From Phytopseudomonas seleniipraecipitans (lineage in GTDB: Bacteria; Pseudomonadota; Gammaproteobacteria; Pseudomonadales; Pseudomonadaceae): a stretch of 64,000 nucleotides of DNA. The notes beneath the pieces were generated by a model that made no database searches, was not told the DNA's origin, and saw nothing but the letters and a program-made list of their open reading frames with translations. The first letter of the stretch is position 1. Every line of letters begins with the position of its first letter. The position numbers and the translations under genes were made by a program. Location: positions 1-64,000 of the forward strand of contig NZ_FNBM01000001.1 in assembly GCF_900102335.1 (NCBI RefSeq), given 5' to 3'. Positions 35,677 through 44,549 of the stretch are shown piece by piece.

Positions 35677-36066
35677 ATGCCTGTTTCCGTATTTCTCGCC
35701 CTGGTCTTTGGTTGCGTCGGTGCCGTGCTGATGGGCATCGGCTTGTCCCGCCGCCGGGCCAGCCGTGACTGGCAGCAGGCCCAGGGGCGGATCATCGCCA
35801 GCGACTGGGGGCTCAACACCTCGAGCCGCTACCCACGTTTCGAATGGCGCGACGAAGACGGCAACCTGCACATGCACGAAAGCAGCATGAGCAGCTGGCG
35901 CCACTACCGCAAAGGCGACCCGGTGCCGGTGCGCTACGACCCAACGTTTCCCAAGCGCGCCGTGATCGACACACCGGTGCAGCGCGGCGCGTCGTTCTTC
36001 TGGCTGGGCGTGCTGCTGTGCAGCGTTTCCGGCTCCTTCCTGCTCGTCGAGTTGCTGCTCGAATAG
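35677..36066 (+). CDS. DUF3592 family membrane protein
   Basis: A 129-residue protein with one hydrophobic segment at each end (about 1-22 and 103-125). Between them lies a small beta domain carrying GRIIASDWG and GDPVPVRYDPTFPKRAVID, which is the DUF3592 pattern. The function is unknown. ATG at 35677 is preferred over a TTG at 35662 because the protein then starts directly with the membrane segment. Confidence 0.78.
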   Translation: MPVSVFLALVFGCVGAVLMGIGLSRRRASRDWQQAQGRIIASDWGLNTSSRYPRFEWRDEDGNLHMHESSMSSWRHYRKGDPVPVRYDPTFPKRAVIDTPVQRGASFFWLGVLLCSVSGSFLLVELLLE

Positions 36067-36339
36067 CCCTTCCGGGGCCAACTGCCGTTGGCCCGCGACG
36101 ATCCAGCACATACGTCCAATCGATAGCCCGCCCCGGGCGGCATAGTGACTGCACGGTCAACGCGGCCCTGTGCTCGCTGATCGCTATGCCGCCGGCCCCT
36201 GCATTGCCGCGTGGATCGCCGATTCGATCACGGGAATATCTTCTTGAAGCCGCTGCTCTGCTGCTCATCATCCTTGCTTGCCCAGCGCCTCAGACGCGCC
36301 CGATACGTCCGCGTGCTCGCAACGGGAGTACGGTGATCC

Positions 36340-36903
36340 ATGGCCGCCATCGAACCGGGCAACGTGGTAACGCTGGTCATCCAGCACAAGGTGCGCCCCG
36401 GTCATGTGCCGGCCTACGAGGCCTGGCTCAAGCGTGCGGTGAGCGCCGCCGAGCAGCAGAACGGCCATCTGGGCGTCAACGTGATTCGCTCGGACGGGCA
36501 GAACGACACCTTCACCACCGTTCTGCGTTTCGCCGAAAGCTGGCAGCTGGATGAGTGGATCGCCTCCGACCGTCGCCGCCTGCTGATCGACGAAGTACTG
36601 CCACTGCTCGAAGGCGGCGACCAGACCCAGGTCAGCCGCGATCATGAGTTCTGGTTCACCCCCGAACACGCCCAGGCGCCGCAGCCACCGAAGTGGAAGC
36701 AGGCGGTACTGACCTATCTGGTCATCTGCCCGCTGACCATGCTCATCCCGCAATTGTGGCTGCCGTTGTTCCAGCAGTACCCGGCCCTGGGTGGAGTGGT
36801 AGCGAGCAACCTGCTGATCACCCTGTGCATCGTCGTGCCGGTGGTGTTCTGGATTATGCCGGTGGTCACCCGCTGCTGCGCGGGCTGGCTGAGCGCCCGT
36901 TGA
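36340..36903 (+). CDS. Antibiotic biosynthesis monooxygenase (ABM) family protein with a membrane tail
   Basis: A 187-residue protein. The first 110 residues form an ABM ferredoxin-like domain (VTLVIQHKVRPGHVPAYEAW and RFAESWQLDEWI). The rest contains two transmembrane segments (about 126-147 and 152-174). ABM domains act as cofactor-free oxygenases or heme/quinone-binding proteins; the membrane-linked form is uncharacterised. It starts a co-directional block with the hydrolase 37 bases downstream. Confidence 0.83.
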   Translation: MAAIEPGNVVTLVIQHKVRPGHVPAYEAWLKRAVSAAEQQNGHLGVNVIRSDGQNDTFTTVLRFAESWQLDEWIASDRRRLLIDEVLPLLEGGDQTQVSRDHEFWFTPEHAQAPQPPKWKQAVLTYLVICPLTMLIPQLWLPLFQQYPALGGVVASNLLITLCIVVPVVFWIMPVVTRCCAGWLSAR

Positions 36904-36940
36904 TTTCCCCATCCATTGCGATACCCGAGAGGACACGCCC

Positions 36941-37759
36941 ATGAGCACTTTCACGACCCGCGACGGCACCGAGATCTATTTCAAGGATTGGGGCAGCGGC
37001 AAGCCCGTGCTGTTCAGCCACGGCTGGCCACTGGACGCGGACATGTGGGAATACCAGATGGAGTACCTGAGCAGCCGCGGTTACCGCACCATCGCCTTCG
37101 ACCGTCGCGGCTTTGGACGTTCCAGCCAGCCGTGGACGGGCTACGATTACGACACCTTCGCCGACGACATTGCTGAGTTGATCGAGCATCTCGATCTGCA
37201 TGACGTCACCCTGGTCGGCTTTTCCATGGGCGGCGGCGACGTCAGCCGCTACATCGGCCGTCACGGTACCGCGCGGGTCGCCAAGCTGGCGCTGCTCGGC
37301 GCGGTCACGCCGATCTTCGGCAAGACGGCGGATTTCCCCGAAGGCGTCGATGCCTCGGTGTTCACCGGCATCAAGGACGGCCTGCTGAAAGACCGTGCGC
37401 AGTTCCTCGCCGATTTCGCCACCCCGTTCTACGGCATCGACAAGGGCCAGCAGGTCTCCGACGGCGTGCTCAGCCAGACCCTCAACATCGCCTTGCTGGC
37501 CTCGCTCAAGGGCACCATCGACTGCGTGACGGCCTTCTCGCAAACCGATTTCCGCGCCGACATGGCCAAGGTCGATGTGCCGACCCTGGTGATCCACGGT
37601 GACGCCGACGCCATCGTGCCGTTCGCCACCACCGGAAAGCTTGCCGCGCAGATGATCGAGGGCGCCGAGCTGAAGGTGTACGAAGGTGCTCCCCACGGTT
37701 TCGCCGTGACTCACCAGCAACGCGTCAACGAAGACCTGCTGGCCTTCGTGTCCCGCTGA
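36941..37759 (+). CDS. Alpha/beta hydrolase (non-heme chloroperoxidase type)
   Basis: A 272-residue alpha/beta hydrolase close to the cofactor-free haloperoxidase/esterase group. The catalytic triad is visible: the nucleophile S95 in GFSMGGG, the acid in HGDADAIVPF, and the base in APHGFAVTH. The oxyanion segment SHGWPLDADMWE is typical. No signal peptide is present. Only 18 bases separate it from the amidohydrolase gene, so the two are likely co-transcribed. Confidence 0.9.
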   Translation: MSTFTTRDGTEIYFKDWGSGKPVLFSHGWPLDADMWEYQMEYLSSRGYRTIAFDRRGFGRSSQPWTGYDYDTFADDIAELIEHLDLHDVTLVGFSMGGGDVSRYIGRHGTARVAKLALLGAVTPIFGKTADFPEGVDASVFTGIKDGLLKDRAQFLADFATPFYGIDKGQQVSDGVLSQTLNIALLASLKGTIDCVTAFSQTDFRADMAKVDVPTLVIHGDADAIVPFATTGKLAAQMIEGAELKVYEGAPHGFAVTHQQRVNEDLLAFVSR

Positions 37760-37777
37760 TCACTTGGAGCGCCAGCC

Positions 37778-39748
37778 ATGACGTCTGATCCCAAAGACCC
37801 CAAGCGCCGCCAGATCGTCGCTGCCGGCAGCCTGCTCGGCGCCGCTGGTGCGCTCTGGTCCGCCTTACCTTTTGCCGGTCGCGCCGGCTATGCATTCGGA
37901 GCGAACATGAACGACGCCGACCTGATCCTGCTTAACGGCACCTTCCACACCGTCGACCCCGAGCGCCCCCACGCCACCGCCGTGGCCATCAAGGGTGGCC
38001 GCTTCATCGCCGTGGGCAGCGATGCCGAAGCGATGGCCACCAAGGGCGCCGGTACGCAGGTCATCGACCTGAACAAGCGCACGGCGATTCCGGGTCTCAA
38101 CGACTCGCACCTGCACCTGATCCGCGGTGGCCTGAACTACAACTTGGAACTGCGTTGGGAAGGCGTGCCATCGCTGGCCGACGCCCTGCGCATGCTCAAG
38201 AACCAGGCCGATCGCACGCCGACTCCGCAGTGGGTGCGCGTGGTGGGCGGCTGGAACGAATTCCAGTTCGCCGAAAAACGCATGCCCACCTTGGACGAGA
38301 TCAACCAGGCCGCACCCGATACCCCGGTGTTCCTGCTGCACCTCTACGACCGCGCCTTGCTCAACCGCGCCGCGCTGCGCGTGGTGGGCTTCAACAAGAA
38401 CACGCCTAACCCGCCGGGCGGCGAGATCCAGCGTGACAGCAAGGGTGAACCGACCGGCATGCTGATCGCCCGGCCCAACGCCATGATCCTCTATTCGACC
38501 CTGTCGAAAGGGCCGACACTGCCGCTGGAATACCAGGTCAACTCGACTCGCCAGTTCATGCGCGAGCTCAACCGCCTGGGGCTGACCAGCGCCATCGACG
38601 CCGGTGGCGGTTACCAGAACTACCCGGACGACTACCAGGTGATCCAGCAACTGGCCGACAACGACCAGCTCACCGTGCGCATCGCCTACAACCTCTTCAC
38701 CCAGAAGCCCAAGGAAGAGCTGGCCGACTTCCAGAAATGGACCAAGACCGTTACCTACGGCCAGGGCACCGACTACTTCCGCCACAACGGCGCCGGTGAA
38801 ATGCTGGCCTTTTCCGCCGCTGACTTCGAGGACTTCCTCGAACCGCGCCCGGATCTGCCGCCCGGTATGGAAGCCGACCTGGAGCCGGTGGTGCGTCACC
38901 TCGTCGAGCACCGCTGGCCGTTCCGCCTGCACGCGACCTACGACGAATCCATCACGCGCATGCTCGACGTGTTTGAGAAGGTCAACCGCGACATCCCGTT
39001 CAATGGCCTGCCGTGGTTCTTCGACCATGCGGAGACCATCACCCCGCGCAACATCGAGCGGGTCAGGGCGCTGGGCGGCGGTATCGCCATCCAGCACCGC
39101 ATGGCCTTTCAGGGTGAGTATTTCGTCGACCGCTACGGCGCCAAGGCCGCCGAAGCCACGCCGCCGATCAAACGCATGCTCGCCGAAGGCGTACCGGTCG
39201 GCGCCGGCACCGACGCCACCCGCGTGGCCAGCTACAACCCGTGGACCTCGCTGTACTGGCTGGTCAGCGGCAAGACTGTCGGCGGCACCGCGCTGTACCC
39301 CGAAGGCCTGTCCCGCGCCGTTGCGCTGCAGTTGTTCACCCAGGGCAGCGCCTGGTTCTCCAGTGAGCAGGGCAAGAAGGGCCAGGTCAAGGTTGGCCAA
39401 TTGGCTGACGTGGCGGTGCTCTCGGCGGATTACTTCAGCGTGAGCGAAGAGGCCATCAAGCACCTCGAGTCGGTACTCACCGTGGTCGGCGGCAAGGTCG
39501 TGTATGGCGCCGGCGAGTTCGACAAGCTCGGCACACCACCGTTGCCGGTACTGCCGGAATGGTCGCCGGTCGCCTTGGTGCCCGGGCACTGGAAGCCGTC
39601 GGCGCCGCTGCAGGCTACCGTGCACCAGTGCATCGGTTCCTGCGCGGTGCATGCCCACAGCCACGAGCGCGCCCGGCAGAGCAAGGTGCCGGTGAGCGAC
39701 TACGCCGGCTTCTGGGGCGCCTTCGGCTGCTCGTGCTTCGCCTTCTGA
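37778..39748 (+). CDS. Tat-exported amidohydrolase (YtcJ type)
   Basis: A 656-residue amidohydrolase with a twin-arginine signal (KRRQIVAAGSLLGAAG, residues about 9-25), so it should fold in the cytoplasm with its metal and be exported. The metal-binding HxH is H111-x-H113 in NDSHLHLIRGG. YtcJ-family segments such as DHAETITPRN and GAGTDATRVASYNPW follow. The C-terminus has an unusual Cys/His-rich tail (QCIGSCAVHAHSH and GCSCFAF, about 610-656), suggestive of extra metal binding. The substrate is unknown. Confidence 0.88.
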   Translation: MTSDPKDPKRRQIVAAGSLLGAAGALWSALPFAGRAGYAFGANMNDADLILLNGTFHTVDPERPHATAVAIKGGRFIAVGSDAEAMATKGAGTQVIDLNKRTAIPGLNDSHLHLIRGGLNYNLELRWEGVPSLADALRMLKNQADRTPTPQWVRVVGGWNEFQFAEKRMPTLDEINQAAPDTPVFLLHLYDRALLNRAALRVVGFNKNTPNPPGGEIQRDSKGEPTGMLIARPNAMILYSTLSKGPTLPLEYQVNSTRQFMRELNRLGLTSAIDAGGGYQNYPDDYQVIQQLADNDQLTVRIAYNLFTQKPKEELADFQKWTKTVTYGQGTDYFRHNGAGEMLAFSAADFEDFLEPRPDLPPGMEADLEPVVRHLVEHRWPFRLHATYDESITRMLDVFEKVNRDIPFNGLPWFFDHAETITPRNIERVRALGGGIAIQHRMAFQGEYFVDRYGAKAAEATPPIKRMLAEGVPVGAGTDATRVASYNPWTSLYWLVSGKTVGGTALYPEGLSRAVALQLFTQGSAWFSSEQGKKGQVKVGQLADVAVLSADYFSVSEEAIKHLESVLTVVGGKVVYGAGEFDKLGTPPLPVLPEWSPVALVPGHWKPSAPLQATVHQCIGSCAVHAHSHERARQSKVPVSDYAGFWGAFGCSCFAF

Positions 39749-39795
39749 CGCCTTCCACCTGATCGCACTGCGATCGGCATGTAGTGGTGCGCCCC

Positions 39796-39885
39796 GTAGG
39801 GTGGATCGGGGCGCGTCGCCGACGCTTTTTTCATCCACCACACGATCGCGGCTCCGGTGGATGGGTGAGGCGTCATCCACCCTAC
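39796..39885. repeat. Family B dispersed repeat
   Basis: A 90-base copy bounded by GTAGGGTGGAT and ATCCACCCTAC, an 11-bp terminal inverted repeat. Inner inverted segments (CATCCACC near 39831 and GGTGGATG near 39856) repeat the same theme. It is the best preserved copy in the window. Confidence 0.78.
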
Positions 39886-39891
39886 TGGGTT

Positions 39892-39980
39892 TGTAGGAAC
39901 GGGCTTGCCCGCGAAAGCGCTGGTGGGTTTCGCGCAGGCGTCGCGGCTGAAATCGCTTCGCCGGCAAGCCGGCTCCTACG
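39892..39980. repeat. REP element pair (inverted)
   Basis: TGTAGGAACGGGCTTGCCCG on the left and CGGCAAGCCGGCTCCTAC on the right are the two facing halves of a typical Pseudomonas REP doublet, with about 40 bases between. With the repeat at 39796 it fills most of the 311-base gap between the amidohydrolase and MFS genes. Confidence 0.88.
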
Positions 39981-40059
39981 GGGGCTGGCGTCTCCACCGC
40001 AGGCACGCGCATTTTTTCAACGAACACCGATCGTCATTGGGCGGTTTACGAGAGTAGCC

Positions 40060-41715
40060 ATGGAAAGCGTCACCAAACAGAACCCCGCCAGCCCCTGGAG
40101 CCCGTTGCGCAACAGCGTATTCCGCTGGTTGTGGCTGGCCAGCATCGCCTCCAACATCGGCACCTGGATGCACGAGGTGGGTGCCGGCTGGCTGATGACC
40201 TCGCTGTCTGCCAGCCCGCTGGCGGTGGCGATGGTGCAAGTGGCGGCCGCCTTGCCGATGTTCTTTCTGGCGCTGCCCGCTGGCGCCCTGGCGGATATCG
40301 TCGACAAACGTCGCTACCTCCTCACCGTGCAGCTGTGGATGGCCACGGTCGCGGTGCTGCTCGCCGGGCTGACGCTGCTTGGCCTGATGAACGTGCCCCT
40401 GCTGCTGTTGCTGACGCTGGCCATGGGCATCGGTACCGCGTTGATGATGCCTGCCTGGTCGGCGCTCACCCCGGAGCTGGTCGGCAAGCATGAACTGCCC
40501 GCTGCGGTGGCGCTGTCGAGCTTGGGCATGAACGTGGCGCGGGCCATCGGCCCAGCGATCGCCGGGGTGCTGGTCAGCCTCAGCGGCCCCTGGCTGACCT
40601 TCGCCCTCAACGCCGTGTCGTTCTTCGCGGTAATCGCCGCCCTGTATGCCTGGAAGCGCACGCCCACGGCGAGCATTCTGCCGGCCGAGCGGCTGTTCGG
40701 TGCCGTGCGCCTCGGTGTGCGCTATGCGCGCAGTGCCAAACCGCTGCAGGCGGTGCTGGTGCGCACCCTGGCGTTCTTCGTCGGCGCCAGCGCGGGCATG
40801 TCGTTGCTGCCGCTCTTGGTGCGCCGCGAGCTGCAGGGCACGGCTGCCGACTTCGGCATCCTGCTCGGCTGCGTCGGCGCCGGTGCCATTGCCGGGGCAA
40901 TGTTCCTGCCCAAGCTGCGCGAGCGCCTGCGCAGTGACGTGATCGTCGCAGGCGCCAGCGTCGCCTATGCCGGGGTGTTGTTCGGCCTGGCCTTCATCCG
41001 CGAATTCGCTCTGCTGATCCCGGTGATGCTGATCAGCGGCGCCGCCTGGATCGCCGTGCTGTCGAGCCTGCAAGTGGCCGCGCAAACCTCGGTGCCGAGC
41101 TGGGTCCGGGCCCGCGCGCTGGCGGTGTACATCCTGGTGTTCTTCGGCTGCAGCGCCCTGGGCGGCATCGTCTGGGGGACGCTGGCCAGCGAGTATTCGC
41201 TGACCGTGGCACTGGCCGGTGGCGGGGCGATGCTCCTGCTCGGCGTGCTGCTGTCCTGGCGCTTTGGGCTGCCGGTCACCGACGCTGAAGACCTGGCGCC
41301 CTCCGTGCACTGGCCGGCGCCAGTGCTCAGCGCCGATATGGACCGCGAGCGCGGCCCGGTGATGGTGACCCTGGAATACGACATCCCCCAGCAAAACGCC
41401 GAGGCCTTCAGCCAGGCCATGCTGGCCGTGCGCGCCATGCGCCGGCGCAACGGCGCGTTGTCCTGGGGGCTGCTGCAGGACAGCGAGAACCCCAACCTCT
41501 GGCAGGAATTCTTCTTCGATGCCTCATGGCTCGAGCACCTGCGCCACCACGGCCGCGTCACCGTCGCCGAACAGCGCATCGAAGCCCACGCCCGGCAGTA
41601 CCAGCGCGAGGGCGTGGCCGTGCGCATTCGCCACCTCCTCGGCGTGCCGGCACCGCGTGGCCCGCACACCCCTTCATCAAACACCCCGCATGCAACCACA
41701 GGAGTTTCACCATGA
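40060..41715 (+). CDS. MFS exporter with C-terminal ABM-like domain
   Basis: A 551-residue protein. Residues about 20-410 are a twelve-segment MFS transporter of the EntS/DUF894 group (NIGTWMHEVGAGWLMTSLS and the VDKRRYLLTVQ loop). Residues about 430-530 form a soluble domain resembling an ABM fold (VMVTLEYDIPQQNAEAFSQ and WQEFFFDASWLEHLRHHGRV). The ATG at 40060 starts directly before the first membrane segments. The end overlaps the YcaC gene by four bases. The cargo is unknown. Confidence 0.88.
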   Translation: MESVTKQNPASPWSPLRNSVFRWLWLASIASNIGTWMHEVGAGWLMTSLSASPLAVAMVQVAAALPMFFLALPAGALADIVDKRRYLLTVQLWMATVAVLLAGLTLLGLMNVPLLLLLTLAMGIGTALMMPAWSALTPELVGKHELPAAVALSSLGMNVARAIGPAIAGVLVSLSGPWLTFALNAVSFFAVIAALYAWKRTPTASILPAERLFGAVRLGVRYARSAKPLQAVLVRTLAFFVGASAGMSLLPLLVRRELQGTAADFGILLGCVGAGAIAGAMFLPKLRERLRSDVIVAGASVAYAGVLFGLAFIREFALLIPVMLISGAAWIAVLSSLQVAAQTSVPSWVRARALAVYILVFFGCSALGGIVWGTLASEYSLTVALAGGGAMLLLGVLLSWRFGLPVTDAEDLAPSVHWPAPVLSADMDRERGPVMVTLEYDIPQQNAEAFSQAMLAVRAMRRRNGALSWGLLQDSENPNLWQEFFFDASWLEHLRHHGRVTVAEQRIEAHARQYQREGVAVRIRHLLGVPAPRGPHTPSSNTPHATTGVSP

Positions 41716-42338
41716 CCGTTCCCTACAAGCGCCTCAACAAAGATGACGCCGTCGTTCTGCTGGTCGACCACCAGGCTGGCCTGATTTCCCTGGTGCAGGA
41801 TTTCACCCCGAGCGACTTCAAGAACAACGTGCTGGCCCTGGCCGCCTGCGCCAAGTTCTTCAACCTGCCGACCATCCTCACCACCAGCTTCGAACAAGGC
41901 CCGAACGGTCCGCTGGTTCCCGAGCTGAAAGAGATGTTCCCGGACGCGCCGTACATCGCCCGCCCTGGCCAGATCAACGCCTGGGACAACGAAGATTTCG
42001 TCAAGGCGATCAAGGCTACCGGCAAGAAGCAGATCATCATCGCCGGCGTGGTGACCGACGTCTGCGTGGCGTTCCCGACCCTGTCGGCGATCGCCGAGGG
42101 CTTCGACGTATTCGTGGTGACCGACGCTTCCGGCACCTTCGACAAGACCGTGCAGCAGGCCGCCTGGAACCGCATGAGCGCCTCCGGTGCCCAGCTGATG
42201 AATTGGTTCAGCGTAGCCTGTGAACTGCATCGCGACTGGCGCAACGACATCGAAGGCCTGGGCGCCTTGTTGTCCAATCACATCCCCAACTACCGTAACC
42301 TGATGACCAGCTACTTCACGCTGACTGCCGGCAAGTGA
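41712..42338 (+). CDS. ycaC: YcaC family isochorismatase-like hydrolase
   Basis: A 208-residue cysteine hydrolase very close to E. coli YcaC in length and sequence (PYIARPGQINAWDNEDF and VACELHRDWRNDIEGL). The catalytic D19 and C118 are in LLVDHQAG and VVTDVCVAF. YcaC forms large rings, and its substrate is unknown. AGGAG precedes the ATG, which overlaps the end of the MFS gene. Confidence 0.94.
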   Translation: MTVPYKRLNKDDAVVLLVDHQAGLISLVQDFTPSDFKNNVLALAACAKFFNLPTILTTSFEQGPNGPLVPELKEMFPDAPYIARPGQINAWDNEDFVKAIKATGKKQIIIAGVVTDVCVAFPTLSAIAEGFDVFVVTDASGTFDKTVQQAAWNRMSASGAQLMNWFSVACELHRDWRNDIEGLGALLSNHIPNYRNLMTSYFTLTAGK

Positions 42339-42389
42339 TACCACCCGGCCGCAGCGTTCAACCGCCGCGGCCGGCTCCGGAGCACCGTC

Positions 42390-43292
42390 TTGAACCGTAA
42401 CGATCTACGCAAAGTCGACCTGCAACTGCTGGTCGTGTTCGAAAGCCTGATGCACGAGCGCAACCTAACGCGCACGGCTGAAAAGCTGTTTCTCGGCCAG
42501 CCGGCGATCAGCGCCTCGCTGACCCGTCTGCGCGACTATTTCAATGATCCCCTGCTGGTGCGCAACGGCCGTGAAATGGAGCCGACGCCACGGGCAATGG
42601 AAATCTTTCGCCGCCTGCCGTCCGCCCTGGATGGCATTTCCCAGGCCATCAGCGAAGTCCGCGACTTCGACCCGAGCAGCAGCACCTCGGTGTTCCGCAT
42701 CGGCATGTCCGACGACGTCGAATGCGGCCTGCTGCCCCAACTGCTCAGCCACCTGCGCCAACAGGCGCCCGATTGCGTGCTGGTGGTACGCAACGCCAAC
42801 TTCCTGTTGCTGCCGGGCCTGCTCGCCACGGGTGAGGTGTCCATCGGCATCAGCTATACCACGCAGCTGCCGGCCAACGCCAAGTGCCGCAGCTTGCGCG
42901 ACATTCGCGCCATGGTCATCCGCGCCGCCGATGGTTCGCCGCCGTTGAGCCTGGACGACTACTGCACGCGCCCCCATGCCCTGGTGTCGATGTCCGGCGA
43001 CCTGTGCGGCAATATCGACCAGGACCTGGCACGCCTCGACCGCACCCGCAAGATCGCCCTGGCCGTGCCGCATTTCAATGGCCTCGGCGCACTGCTGCGC
43101 AACTCGGACATGATCGCTACCATCCCGGACTACGCCGCCGAAGCGCTGTTACAGGGCGGTGGCCTGGTGATCGAGGAGCCGCCGTTCGACATTGTGCCCG
43201 CGCAGCTGACCATGGTCTGGCGCGCCGCCCAGGACCAGGACCCCGCCGAACGCTGGCTGCGCGAGCAGATCCTGCGTTTCATGGGCACCTGA
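42390..43292 (+). CDS. LysR-type transcriptional regulator
   Basis: A 300-residue LysR regulator of the NodD/NahR-like subgroup (RKVDLQLLVVFESLMHERNLTR, then QPAISASLTRLRDYFNDPLLVR). It starts with TTG, with CCGGAGC upstream. It lies 51 bases after ycaC in the same direction and is the natural candidate regulator of the upstream block. Confidence 0.92.
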   Translation: MNRNDLRKVDLQLLVVFESLMHERNLTRTAEKLFLGQPAISASLTRLRDYFNDPLLVRNGREMEPTPRAMEIFRRLPSALDGISQAISEVRDFDPSSSTSVFRIGMSDDVECGLLPQLLSHLRQQAPDCVLVVRNANFLLLPGLLATGEVSIGISYTTQLPANAKCRSLRDIRAMVIRAADGSPPLSLDDYCTRPHALVSMSGDLCGNIDQDLARLDRTRKIALAVPHFNGLGALLRNSDMIATIPDYAAEALLQGGGLVIEEPPFDIVPAQLTMVWRAAQDQDPAERWLREQILRFMGT

Positions 43293-43467
43293 TCCGCGCT
43301 GGCGGCGCCTGGCCGCCTGCCATCAACACTTTAGTGTGGCTGCACGTCAGCCCTTGCGGGTCTGCCGCTGCGGCTGTCCTGCCTCGATAATCGGCGCTAC
43401 GATTTACAACCTGACAGCTGCCCAGCCTGGGCCGCTGCCTGTGTCCATCCGTGCGCCGAGACCCCCG

Positions 43468-44424
43468 ATGACCACCAAGACCGTCGCGATTCTGCTGTTT
43501 ACCGACGTGCTGATGCTCGACGTGGCCGGCCCGATCGAGGTGTTTTCGGTCGCCAACCGCTACCTGCCCGAGAGCGACCACTACCGGATCGTCACCCTGG
43601 GGGCGACATCGCTCAGCGTGCGCGCCTCCAATGGCATCGTCATGCAGGCCGATCAACTGGCCGCCGAGGCGCCGGTCGCTTACGACACGCTGCTCGTGCC
43701 GGGCGGCCCTGGCGCCTACAACGCCAATCACCCGCACCTGCACGGTTGGCTGCGCGAAGCCGCAGTGGCGTCGCGGCGCCATGGCGCAGTGTGCACCGGC
43801 GCTTTCATCCTCGGTGAAGCCGGCCTGCTCGATGGCCATCGCGTCACCACGCACTGGCATTACCTGGATCGGCTCGCCAAGCGCTTCCCCAAGGCCTGCC
43901 TGGAAAGCGACCAGCTGTTCACCAAGGACGGCAAGCTGCTCAGCTCCGGCGGTGTAACGGCAGGCATCGACCTGGCGCTGTCGATCCTCGCCGACGACCA
44001 CGGCAAGAAGCTGGCGCTGGATGTCGCCAAGGTGCTGCTGGTGGTAATCAAGCGCCAGGGTGGCCAGGCCCAGTTCAGCCCGCTGCTGCCACCGACCGGG
44101 CAGGGCGCCACGCCGCTGGAGCGGGTGCAGCAGTACGTGCTGGAGAACATCCAGGAATCGTTCAGCGTCGAGCAACTGGCCGCGCTGGCGGCGATGAGCG
44201 TGCGCAACTTCGCCCGCGTGTTCACCCGTGATCTGCAGATGACGCCCATGGAGTTCGTGCTCAACGCGCGGATCGACCACGCCCGCACCTTGCTGGAAAG
44301 CACTGACCTGCCGTTGAAGACCATCGCCTTTCGCAGTGGCTTCGGCAGTACCCGCTACATGCGGCAGATGTTCGACAAGCGGCTGGGGCTCACCCCGGTG
44401 CAGTACCGGCACCAGTTCGGCTAG
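43468..44424 (+). CDS. GlxA family transcriptional regulator (DJ-1/PfpI domain plus AraC HTH)
   Basis: A 318-residue regulator. Residues 1-190 form a DJ-1/PfpI-like domain with the nucleophile elbow GAVCTGAFILGEAGLLDGH. The C-terminal 100 residues are an AraC-type double helix-turn-helix (FSVEQLAALAAMSVRNFARVF and IAFRSGFGSTRYMRQMF). Relatives sense small metabolites such as amines. No target is evident. A GTG at 43441 would extend it by nine residues. Confidence 0.9.
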   Translation: MTTKTVAILLFTDVLMLDVAGPIEVFSVANRYLPESDHYRIVTLGATSLSVRASNGIVMQADQLAAEAPVAYDTLLVPGGPGAYNANHPHLHGWLREAAVASRRHGAVCTGAFILGEAGLLDGHRVTTHWHYLDRLAKRFPKACLESDQLFTKDGKLLSSGGVTAGIDLALSILADDHGKKLALDVAKVLLVVIKRQGGQAQFSPLLPPTGQGATPLERVQQYVLENIQESFSVEQLAALAAMSVRNFARVFTRDLQMTPMEFVLNARIDHARTLLESTDLPLKTIAFRSGFGSTRYMRQMFDKRLGLTPVQYRHQFG

Positions 44425-44549
44425 TGGCAGAGTGCCCTGGCGCGAAACGGTGTAAGGCCCGTGCCAGAGCGGTTGGCGCTTGTCCGTGATGCGCACCGGT
44501 ATGGCCGGATCGAGTCCCCCGCGGCGATGTCGCCCGGCAGGGGAACAGT

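Noticed and set aside
37865..40027. A 720-codon open frame antisense to the amidohydrolase gene
   Set aside because: It runs through the REP repeats and mirrors the conserved amidohydrolase; no domain is visible.
39976..41394. A 472-codon open frame antisense to the MFS gene
   Set aside because: Low-complexity, Gln/His/Arg-rich shadow of a conserved transporter.
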